This document shows, in pieces, positions 22,960-32,835 of a DNA stretch of 64,000 bases. Under the pieces are notes generated by a model. It worked only from the letters and a program-made list of their open reading frames with translations. It did not search any database and had not been told where the DNA came from. The position numbers and the translations under genes were made by a program. The stretch is from Camellia lanceoleosa (lineage: Eukaryota; Streptophyta; Magnoliopsida; Ericales; Theaceae), in assembly GCA_025200525.1 (NCBI GenBank), contig CM045762.1, positions 122,765,752-122,829,751 on the forward strand, given 5' to 3'. The first letter of the stretch is position 1. Each line of letters begins with the position of its first letter.

Positions 22960-23440
22960 TAGGGCGGTATAAAATACTATCCAATATGCCAAAGCCGCAC
23001 CGATCAATATCAATATGCACCGTTCTATCCGCTAACTGCGGATTAAACTTTAAAATCTATAATTTGTCTTCGAAAGCACTCCGCTCTGCTATATTTAATA
23101 CACACACACACACACATATAAACCTCTAACGAAATATCAAAATAAAAATAAGTATAAGAGAGATTTAAGATATTAAATTTATTACAAATTAGTGGTTATA
23201 TATATGAAAAATATTATATAATATTAGTGTGTGCTATATATATGAATTTTTTTTTATAGAAATTAGCATTATATATTATACAAATACTTGATAATTGGTT
23301 AGAATATTTTTCAATCTATCCATCCGCTCAAAACCGTCCAAACGACGATTTGCCAATTTGCCAGTCCACTAATCTACCATTCAATTTATAATTTTATTCT
23401 CAAACTGTTTGAATCGCACCATGCGTACCCATAATCACAT
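22960..23440. mobile_element. hAT-like MITE, intact copy
   Basis: One end reads CTAGGGCGGTATAAAAT; the other matches, in reverse, TAGGGGTGTGTAGTGCGATTC of the inverted copy at 32060-32515. An internal (CA)n run is at 23100-23117. Non-coding. Confidence 0.55.
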
Positions 23441-25550
23441 CGCCTCTCCAATGTAAAAAAAATAAGTAACCTCCCCTCAAAATAGGCCGTAGGCAAACAA
23501 GGATTCGAACCTGATTAATAATGACACTGATGGATCCGGAACTAATTAATAGGGACACTGATGGATCCGGACCATAGCCCGGAAACTATTCACATGTAGG
23601 GATGGCAATGGATGACCTACCTTGTGGGTATCCATGGAGACCTAACCCAAATACATGGGTTTTTCCTCTTTTTTCTTGTCCATCGGGTAAGGTAAGTGAT
23701 GTTCTTTAAATCTCCACTGGAGATGGAGCGGGGATGGGTACTCACTAATTTCCCCATATGTTTTTTTTTTTTTTTTTTTTTTTTTGTTTAAGTACATCGG
23801 AAAAAAATTTCTTCATATGTTTTTACTAGGGATGGCAATGAGGGTTAATGGGGTGAATATTAATTCCCGTCCCCATTCCCTTATAATTATTTTTTCCCAT
23901 TCCCCAGTCCCATAGGTATTACCCTCCCCATCTTCTAATGGGTTTGGATTTTCCCCAACCTAACTTGATTTTTATTTATTTATTTATATTTAAAATTCAC
24001 AACCAAACCTAACTATACATTCAATCTTATTTTATTTTATTTGGCTCAATAATAAAATCAAATACACATTAATTAACATTATCACATTATTCTTGTCAAA
24101 TTTTATGTATATTTAGAATTTTTTAAATTTATTTAGAAAAATTCTATTCCTAAAAAAAAATTCCATCTTTTTTTTTAATTTTTAATTTTTTTTTAATTTT
24201 ATCTATCTGATTCTTCTCTCTATTAATTGATCTTCGATAATCTGAAGGTGAGTTGTTACTCTCGTTTCCATCTTCTTCTTCTTCTTCTTCTTTTTTTTTT
24301 TTTTAAAATTTTTATTTGCGTTTATAGGATAAATTCTCTTATTTCAATATCTCCTGCAGTTGTTTTATGGTATTTCTCTCGATTTGATGGCAACCTTAGA
24401 TTGAATTTCTCAATTTTCACCTTAACTAATGATCACCTTAATTGAATTTTGTACATTTTGTCCTCAATTTTCATGTTTTTTTATCGATAGTCACAATCTT
24501 GTTGTCGCTAGATTGTTGCCATCGCAAATTGTTGTTGTTGTAGTGAGAGGATAAGAGAGTGAGAATTAAAACTCTAATTGTAAATAGAGTAGTGAAAACA
24601 TATGGACAAATTATTTTCCGATGCACCTAAAAAACAAAAAAATGAGAAATTAGTGGGTACCCATCCTCGGTATAGATTTAAAGAACATCACTTACCCTAC
24701 CCGATGGACATGAAAAAAGGGAAAAACCAATGTATTTGGGTTAGGTCTCCATAGATATCCACAGGGTAGGTTATCAATTACCATCCCTAATTTTTCACTA
24801 CTTTGTTTACAATTAGAGTTCTAATTCTCACTCTCTCTCATCCTCTCACACAGCAACGGCGATTTGTGATGGTGACAATCTAGCGGCGACAAGATTGTGA
24901 CTATCAATAAAAAAACGCGCAATTAATCATAACCAAAATATGGAAATTGAAGACAAAAATGTATAAAATTTCAATTAAGGTGATCACTAGTTAAGATAAA
25001 AATTGGAAAATTCAGTATAAGGTTATCCAATAAAATAATTGTGTGAGATATTGAAATAAGAAAATTCATTCTATAAATGCAAATAAAAATTAAAAAAAAA
25101 AAAAGAAAGAAGAAGAAGAAGATGGAAAGGAGAGTAACAACTCACTTTTAGATTATCAAAGATCAATTAACAGAAAGAAGAATGAGATACATAAAATTAA
25201 AAAAATTAAAAAAGAAGATAAATTTTTTTTTTTTTTTTTGTAGGAATAGAATTTTTCTAAATAAATTTAAAAAATTGTAAATATACATAAAATTTGACAA
25301 AAATAATATGACAATGTTAATTAATGTGTATTTGATTTTGTTGTTAAGCCAAATAAAATAAAATAAGATTGAATGTATATTTAGTTTTGGTTGTGAATCT
25401 TAAAAAAATAAAATAAATAAATATTTGGTTGTGAACCTTTAAAAAAAAATAATTAAAACAAACAAGGGGTCAAGTTGGGTTAGGAAAAGTCCAAACTCAT
25501 TAGGAGATGGAGAGGGTAATATCCATGAGGAATGTGGAAAAATAATTATA

Positions 25551-26484
25551 GGGGTCGTTTGGGAAGAAGCTAAAAATGTCAGATTTTTGACTTTTTAGTT
25601 TTTTTACACAAAAAAAAAAAAGCCACAAAAAGTCACCTTTTTTAACTAAGGCCTGGTTTGAGAACTTTAAAAAAAGCTAAAAAGTCCAAAAGTTACCAAA
25701 AAAGTTAAAATGTTATCACTATTCACAAAAAAAAAAATATAAAAAAATTAATATACATAATATTAAAATACAAATCAACTTCATGCCACTCTAGGTACTG
25801 ACGTCAAAGCAAAGGTAGTGAAAGGAAAAAAAAAAATTACATGTGTATATTCACGAAGTTGGATGGTAAAGTTGGGCTCGTGGGGGCCCACCATGGGTCC
25901 TGTTTTGATAATCTAAACCGTTTAATATGTAAAACTTATCTAGTACTATATGGCTGTAAAAAATCACATCTATCGGATATCGCTAACTATATGATCAAAT
26001 CAGTTTTGTATAAAAAATAAATGGTCTTATAGTTAACAGTTGACAAAAAAAAACTAACAAGATCACATAGTTATCGATATCCAATCAACCTGATTTTTTA
26101 CAAATATATATTACTCGATGAGTTCTACACATTCAACGGTTCCGATTAGAAAAATGGGACCCGTGGTGGGCCCCTACCGACCTAACAACACCGTCCAATC
26201 AAAGCCTGAAAATGAGGCAATCTTTTCCCATCTTCTACCCAGCCGACTGCATTGCCCAACCCGTACGGCCTACTTCACTATCTTCTCTTACACACTTATT
26301 TATACAATTTTTTAATACAAATTTTTTCATAAAAACTCAAAAAATTAACCCAAACATCCATTTTTTTTTCTCAACTTTTTACTCAAAAGACAAAAAAGTT
26401 CACTTATTTAGGACACCCCACACAGCTACTAAAAAAGTCAAAAAGTTCAAAAATTAACTTTTTACCAACTTCCCAAAACACTCC
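25551..26484. mobile_element. Tourist/Harbinger-like MITE nested in the hAT composite
   Basis: Ends GGGGTCGTTTGGGAAG and (inverted) GGAGTGTTTTGGGAAG, followed on both sides by T/A-rich inverted sequence, with ATA on both sides (25548-25550 and 26485-26487). It interrupts the right arm of the foldback and itself contains another foldback MITE. Confidence 0.55.
25875..26185. mobile_element. Foldback MITE, copy C
   Basis: Same family as 17365-17675: CTCGTGGGGGCCCACCATGG near the left end and GTGGTGGGCCCCTACCG near the right, with ATCGGATATC / GATATCCAATC near the centre. This is a third level of nesting. Confidence 0.65.
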
Positions 26485-26984
26485 ATAAGAGAATGAGGAT
26501 AGGGAATTAAATATACATCCTATTAACCTCCATTGCCATCCCTATTCACATGTGTAGGCGCTGACATAAGCAATTTTTGTCTTTTTCTACACTTCACCAA
26601 CCACTAGTCCGCCCTACCAGGGCAATTAGAATATTGCTGGGGCAAATCCATCTAGTGCCCTAGTTTTTTATTTGGGAAAATAATTTACAAATAGAATTTC
26701 TCAGAATTTATATATAAAAAATGTATTTAGAATGATGTAATAACAACATATTTATAATTATGAGACATAATAATAGATATTTTGATTAAAAAAATCATAA
26801 ATAATTATGTCATTTGATATGAAATTTTTGTATAAAAATTAAGCTTATATAACATTACTTTTTTCATATTGATTGTATGGTAGTATTGGATTGATGCTTC
26901 TTGATCCACTGTTTTAATGTTGGTTATTAGATAATCTTGTAATAATACTCCACATCATTCACAGTGTATTACTGAATGAGAAAG

Positions 26985-27120
26985 AGCAATGTTATGTATT
27001 TCGAATTTGAACTTGTCTCGAATGACTCAAATTTCACTTTACCGGTCATCTGACCGGTCAACCGGTGAACAAAAATTCGAGCCATTCGAGGCGACTTCGT
27101 TCGAGGCACCAACGATTTCC
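26985..27120. repeat. Short hairpin-like insertion in the copy 2 flank
   Basis: Absent from unit 1. Left arm TGTCTCGAATGACTCAAATTT and right arm (rc) GCCTCGAATGGCTCGAATTTT enclose a loop with three ACCGGT cores. Probably a small MITE. Boundaries and target duplication are uncertain. Confidence 0.4.
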
Positions 27121-27375
27121 CAATGAAAAAATTGGTAAAACATTTCTTTTCAATTTTTGGTAGTAGAAGAGGTCCAATTTTTTTTTTATTAGTTAAAGTC
27201 TCTTAATAATATTGTTAGAGAAATTTTAACTCGTCACAGAGAAATTTCAATCGTCACAAAGAAATTTCACAAATTTCTCTATGCCGAATTTCTTCGTACT
27301 GAAATTTCTCTATAAAAATATTGTTGGACTTAATCTATTATGAAAATGTTGCATGTCTTTTATTTTAAAAAATTT

Positions 27376-27528
27376 AGGGCTGATTTGGAAAGCTGGTTAA
27401 AAGGCAGCTTTTAGTTTTTAACCCATTTTAAATCACATCAGCTCTAACATTTTTTACCCACAAAAAGATAAAAATAAAATAAAAAAAGTCAAAAAACTAA
27501 CTTTTAACTAACTCTCTAAAACACCCCT
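27376..27528. mobile_element. Tourist-like MITE, copy 2 flank
   Basis: Ends AGGGCTGATTTGGAAAG and (inverted) AGGGGTGTTTTAGAGAG, bordered by TTA and TAA. Absent from the equivalent place in unit 1 near 14810. Confidence 0.45.
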
Positions 27529-27913
27529 AAGGGAACCTTAAACTAAAACCTCTTTCTTAACCTCTTGTTTTTCAAAAATTAATATAGAACTTTATTTGAT
27601 TTTAAAGTTTTCAAAAATAATTTTCAAACTTTTAATATTTTTTGATTTTTTAAATTCGTTTAATCTAGATGTATTTAAAATATATATAGTTTGCAAAAAA
27701 ATCTTTAAAAATTACACTAAATACAAAATATATAGTATATGTTTAATTTTTTTTTGTTTTTATTAATTTTTTTAAAGATTTCTTTACAAATATTTTATTT
27801 TTAAAATACATTTAATTAAATATATATAAAAAAATTAATTAACATACAAAAAATAAAAAAATTTTAAAACATGTTTTTAAAAGACCAAAACCCAAACAGA
27901 TAGTCTCTTTCGT

Positions 27914-27914
<1 letters not shown>

Positions 27915-27951
<37 letters not shown>
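27915..27951. repeat. Poly(A) run, 37 bases
   Basis: Uninterrupted A run; unit 1 has only a short A tract here. Confidence 0.9.
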
Positions 27952-27954
<3 letters not shown>

Positions 27955-28005
27955 AAACCAAAATTGATGCAGAGCTCGTTTAAGAGATTAGTTATTTTAG
28001 TTAAC

Positions 28006-28049
<44 letters not shown>
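28006..28049. repeat. (ATT)n microsatellite
   Basis: About 14 ATT units. Confidence 0.9.
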
Positions 28050-28379
28050 ACTTAATTAAAAAAATTGTATTTAAAAAATAAATTAATTTTTTGAATTGAT
28101 TTAATATTAACAAAAAGGAAATAAAATATTATAATTTAAATATGATATTTTATTTTATTAATTATTTTAATTTATTTTATCGTTACTACATGCTTTGCCC
28201 TGTATAGTGCGATGTTTTGAGAAGTTAAAAAAAAATTAATTTTTTAATTTTTTTATATTATAAAAAATAAAAAAATGGTGTGATTCACAAAATTAAAAAA
28301 AAAAAAAAACTAAAAAGCTGGCTTTGTTTTTGGTTGCCAAGCACCCCAGTCTCTTTCATTAAAAAAAAAAAAATTTAAA

Positions 28380-29187
28380 AAATAATTAGGACAGAAACCC
28401 ATGTATTTGTCTGGAAGCAGGAGCAGCATATCCTTCTCTCCTCTCTGTATAATAATTAGGACAGAAACCCATGTATTCGTTTGCAAAGTGGGTGTTTGGG
28501 AAGTAAGTTTTTATGTAGATTTTAGGAGATGTAGATTTTTATGAGATAAAAAATTTTTAGTGTTTGGGAAGATAGTTAGGTTTTTATGTGGTTGGATGTG
28601 ATGTTTGTGAGAGAAAAAGTAAAATGATTATGGGGTTGGATGTGATATTTTGTTTGGATGTGTTTTTTTTTTGTTTTGTAAAACTTTTGTTTTTAGTGGA
28701 AAAAATGAGATAAAAAATTTGGGTTGAAGCTTCCCAAACACCACCAGTAAGTTGACTTTTTAATTTTTTAATTTAGAGTTAAAAAATTTTATTAAATTTT
28801 TTTTTAAACATTTTATAAAAAATAATATAATAATTATAAATTTGATATGATATATCTCATTAAATTAAAAATTATATTTTATTTTTTTCAAAAATAACCA
28901 CAAAGTCAACCCAACCCCTCTTCCCTGACGGCCCCTAAGTTCAGTGCTCATCACACCATGTATTAAAAGTTCAGTGCTCATCACACCATCTCTTTATAAT
29001 AGTTCAGTCCTAAATTAAAAAAATAATTAGGACAAACACCCATGAATATGTCCGGGAGCAGGAGCAGCATATCCTCCTTTCCTTTTCTTTCTCTATAAGT
29101 TCAGTGCTCATCACACCATCTCCATACTACTGCACTTGTCTTTGACTAATACATCTAGAGAGAGAAGCAAGAGAGAGAGAAAGAGAA
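28380..29187 (+). promoter_or_regulatory. Rearranged promoter region of AKR copy 2
   Basis: The block around ATTAGGACAGAAACCCATG occurs three times (about 28386, 28454 and, as GGACAAACACCCATG, 29031). The block TCAGTGCTCATCACACCAT also occurs three times (about 28942, 28972, 29100), against once each upstream of copy 1. The proximal part (29030-29187) matches copy 1 and ends in the same purine-rich leader before the ATG. Confidence 0.5.
28489..28745. mobile_element. MITE in the promoter region of AKR copy 2
   Basis: Ends GTGGGTGTTTGGGAAG and (inverted) GGTGGTGTTTGGGAAG. It separates two partial copies of the promoter block that is single in copy 1. Confidence 0.5.
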
Positions 29188-29739
29188 ATGGCGAAAGTAG
29201 GGAGAATGAAGCTGGGATCACAAGGTCTAGAGGTGTCCAAACAGGGACTGGGGTGCATGGGGATGTCAGCCTTCTACGGGCCTCCAAAGCCCGAAGAAGA
29301 CATGATCAAACTCCTCCACCACTCCATCAACTCCGGCGTCACTTTCCTTGACACCTTCGACGTCTACGGACCTCACATCAACGAAATCCTCCTCGGCAAG
29401 GTCGCCCCTATTTTTAATTCAACTTCCTACTCTTTGATTTCTATTCATAACAAATGGTGGAGTTGATCTTGATCTTGATTTTGATGAGCAGGCACTCAAG
29501 GGAGGGATGAGAGACAAAGTTGAATTGGCTTCGAAATTCGGGGGCTACTTTGCTGACGGAAAGACAGAGATTCGAGGTGATCCGGGATACGTACGAGTAG
29601 CATGTGAGGCGAGCTTGAAGAGGCTGGACATGGATTGTATCGATCTCTATTACCAGCATCGGATTGACACCCGCATCCCCATTGAAATCACGGTTCAACC
29701 CCCCTTCTCTCTCTCTCTTTATAATTTGAATATTTTGTT

Positions 29740-29900
29740 TGGAAAATGCCTAAGACCCCCAGCTGGGGGTGCTGGGGGGTCATCCGTGTAAGCCACTGAT
29801 TGGCTGGAAAAAAAAAATTGTTTTTTTTTTTTTTTGTTTCAACCAATGAAATGGTGCCACGTCACTAGCACTGCCCATTTTGTTTTGAGTTAATTTTTTT
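29740..29900. repeat. Copy 2-specific intron insertion with GC-rich palindrome
   Basis: Absent from copy 1. It contains the palindrome CCCCCAGCTGGGGG (about 29756-29769) followed by GGTGCTGGGGGGTC, and a GATTGGCTGG / CAACCAATGAA pair around a T run. It may be a separate small element or the outer end of the next one. Confidence 0.4.
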
Positions 29901-30433
29901 TTGGAAAATTTACCCATAAATCCTATTTTCTGAAAAGTTGAACCATTTAGTCCTAAAAGTTTTCTTATGCACCATTTAGTCCCATTTATTTTGGTAATGC
30001 TGTTTATTTAATTTTGACTATTTTGCAGATTACAATAATACCCCTTTTATAGAATGTTTGTTTCCTAAAAATCTGCAACATCATATAAACATATACATCA
30101 AACATCACTAAAAAAAATATACATCAAACATCAATATATACATTATACATCACTAAACAAACAAACATTCCACAAACATCAACATACACATCAAACATCA
30201 ACATATATTTTTATGGAGATTTGCGTCTTTGTAGAGTAGAACATTACTCCCTTTTTCTCTCTCTCTCTATATATGCAACACACCCACTAATCCATCACAC
30301 TGTTCTGCAAAATCAATATAATTTTAAGCCGATCTTTGTCACCATTATAATTGCTCTTCTTCTCTGTTTTTAGACCAAGAACTCTGCAAAAGGGTTTTGT
30401 GGAAAGGTGAGTTGTGGATAGAAGATTTATAAA

Positions 30434-30710
30434 GGTGAGTTGTGGATCTGGATCTCGCGGTTGGAGAAGCGGATGAGGGTGCGATTGGAGCAACGGAGAA
30501 GGGCGGAGGAGTAGCGGCGGAGGAGCGACGCAGAGAGAGAGAGAGATATCCCCAGACGCCGCCGATCTTGCCGGACGATTGCCGTAGAGACTGCGATTCT
30601 TCATCTTCGGTCATCGACGGCGGTGACTTCAACGGAGGTGAAACTCAGATCTGGCGGTGGTGGTGGATCTGGATCTCGCGGTTGGAGGAGCGGATGAGGG
30701 TGCGATAGTC
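30434..30710 (+). other. GC-rich captured segment with a 45-bp direct repeat
   Basis: The block around GTGGATCTGGATCTCGCGGTTGG...GATGAGGGTGCGA occurs at about 30438-30484 and 30661-30707. Base composition (about 60% GC) is far from the surrounding intron. A frame is open through it, but it resembles no protein I know and is probably a 5' leader. Confidence 0.45.
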
Positions 30711-30719
30711 TTCAGGATG

Positions 30720-31210
30720 AGGGTTTGATGTTCACCTGTTGATGATTATAAGGTTCACATGTTGATGATTATATTTCACTCGGAAACCCTATAAAACTTT
30801 CATAAATCGGAATGTTTGATGTTCACATATTGATGATTAATGTTGGTGATGTTTGATGTTTGATGATATTTTTTTAAAGTTTGATGTTGTTGATGTTTTT
30901 TTGATGATGTTTAATGTTGTTGATGTTTGATAATATTTTTATGATGTTTTTTGATGAAGTTTTTTTAGTGATGTTGGTGATGTAGTTGATGATGTTTGAT
31001 GATATTTTTATGATATTGATGATTTTCGATGATGTTTTTTTGGTGATGTTGGTGATGTTGGTGATGGTGATGTTGTTGATGTTGTTGTTGATGGTGATTT
31101 TTGATGATGTTTTTTTAGTGATGTTGGTGATGTTGTTGATAGTGATGTTGTTGTTTGGTTTTTAGTGATATTTTTATGTTTTTTTTATGATGTTTGATGT
31201 TCTTTTTCTG
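30720..31210. repeat. Irregular TGATGTT/GATGTTGTTGAT repeat
   Basis: Nearly 500 bp of interspersed TGATGTT, TGATGAT and TTGGTGATG units. Confidence 0.75.
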
Positions 31211-31430
31211 CTATTTTTTTTTTATTTTTTTATTTTTTAATGATTGCCTCTATTCGTAATTTTACATTAATGCATTACTAAAATTGTCCATCACTCTTGC
31301 AAGTAGCGTACACAGCGTTTCAGGCCTGATTTGTCATTTTACATTTAATGGGACTATTCGGTTTACAAGAAAACATTTGGAACTGTTTAGTGTATAAGTT
31401 AGTAAATTGGGATTTATTGGTGCATCACCC

Positions 31431-32059
31431 TTTTTTTTTATTATTTATTATTTTTTATTTTTAGTGAATATTTTTAAAATTTTAAGTAATTTTTTTTAGA
31501 TGTAATTTATTTAAATGTATCTAAAAATTAAAATATTTGTAAAAAAATAATTTAAAAAATTAATAAATATATAAAAATATAAAAAATGTACTAAATTTTG
31601 ATATCTTTGATATTTAATGAATTTTGTAAAGATTTTTTTTTATAAATATTATATCTTTTAAGTGTATCTATATTAGGTGTATCTAAAAATTAAAAAAAAT
31701 TCATTAGAATATTTAAAAAAAAAAAAAAAGTGAAAACTAAAAAATACGAAAAATAAAAAATTTTAATTTTGAAAAAAATCAATTTTGAAAATTCAAACCA
31801 AACAAGCTGATAATTTTATATTAAGTGTCAGGGCCAAGCCAAAAAAAAAAAAAAAAAACCTCAAAAAACTCACATACAGGTCCGATGCAAACTTTAGGTT
31901 TTCTTGATTCGGTCCTCATTTTTAAAATAAACAAAATTGTATTTCACAATTCGTTTGACGGTTTTATATTTACGGATCCGATTAGAATCGAACTAAATCG
32001 TTTAAAAATATATAAAAAATTTTATTCAAGTAACTCATTATTATCAAACATATATAAAT
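31431..32059 (+). other. AT-rich intron 2 sequence, copy 2
   Basis: The first part (to about 31720) is related to 16490-16700 of copy 1. The rest, including an A run at 31840-31858, is copy-specific. Nothing coding. Confidence 0.5.
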
Positions 32060-32515
32060 AGGGGTGTGTAGTGCGATTCAGGTGGTTTGAGAATAAAATT
32101 ATAAACCAAATGGCGAATTAACAAATTAGTAGATTGACAAGTTGCGGTTTGAGCGATTTTGGATGAATTGACAGATTAAAGAATATTCTAATCAATTATC
32201 AAGCCTTTGTATAATATATAACACTAATTTCCATAATATTTTTTATATATATAACCCAAACTAAATTTACATGATATTTTTCATACATATAACTACTAAT
32301 TTGTAATAAATTTCACATATTAAATCTCTTTTACACTCATTTTTACTTTAATATTTCATTATAGGTTAAAAATATATATATGTATTAACTATAGCGGAAC
32401 AGAATGGTTTCGAAAGTAGTTTATAAATTTTAAAATTTAAACCACGGTTAGCGAATAGAATGGTATTGATTAACGTAGTGCCGTTTTAGCAGATTGGGCG
32501 GCATTTTGTATAGCT
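32060..32515. mobile_element. hAT-like MITE, inverted copy in intron 2 of copy 2
   Basis: Reverse complement of the element at 22960-23440, starting TAGGGGTGTGTAGTGCG. Absent from intron 2 of copy 1. Confidence 0.55.
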
Positions 32516-32586
32516 CTCTCTATATATATACATAATTTGTAATCTTTTACTTTTGCAATCATGTTTTTTTATAGGTTGTGAATAAT

Positions 32587-32835
32587 ATTTTGTGAAGGAA
32601 AACACTATGGTACATCCTGTGTATCATATGCATAGTTTTAAACCTTATGAGTCATAATTAAAAAAAATATCATAATTAAACATAATATGGAGCATAACTG
32701 AAGATCTCATGAGTTATAATTAAAATAATATCACAACTTAAGAAAAAAAATTAGTTGTAACTAAAGAAGAAAATGACATAACTAGTGTACATATGTTACA
32801 ACTCTTTCAAAGGTGTGTATATTACAATTTTCCTT
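32587..32835. mobile_element. Mutator-like MITE, intron 2 of copy 2
   Basis: Orthologous position to 17873-18126; ends AAGGAAAACACTA and (inverted) AAGGAAAATTGTA; flanked by TTGTGAATAAT and TTGTGAATGAT. Confidence 0.6.

Larger units (their letters stand above)
23597..26544. mobile_element. hAT-like composite foldback element, 8-bp target duplication
   Basis: Terminal inverted repeats TAGGGATGGCAATGG and CCATTGCCATCCCTA are perfect over 15 bp. They are flanked by TTCACATG at 23589-23596 and 26545-26552. The empty site is seen in unit 1 at 13643-13650. Inside, a second terminus (TAGGGATGGCAATGAGG) starts at about 23826. It opens a foldback with arms of about 790 bp around a centre at 24640-24795, the same plan as 4490-6120. 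No transposase frame was seen, so it is non-autonomous. An 8-bp duplication fits the hAT superfamily. Confidence 0.8.
29902..31430. mobile_element. Pack-MULE-like element in intron 2 of AKR copy 2
   Basis: Not in copy 1. Left end TTTACCCATAAATCCTATTTT resembles, inverted, the right end (rc ATGCACCAATAAATCCCAATTT). Inside the ends are AACATCA-type repeats (about 30085-30215) on the left and the inverse TGATGTT-type repeats (30720-31210) on the right. Between them lies a GC-rich, leader-like segment (30400-30715) with a CT-rich stretch and TATATAT upstream. That looks like a captured gene 5' end. Target duplication is unclear because both flanks are T runs. Confidence 0.5.

Noticed and set aside
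30287..30632. Overlapping minus-strand frames of about 100 residues in the GC-rich payload
   Set aside because: Frames stay open because of base composition; both strands are open, with no recognisable domain.
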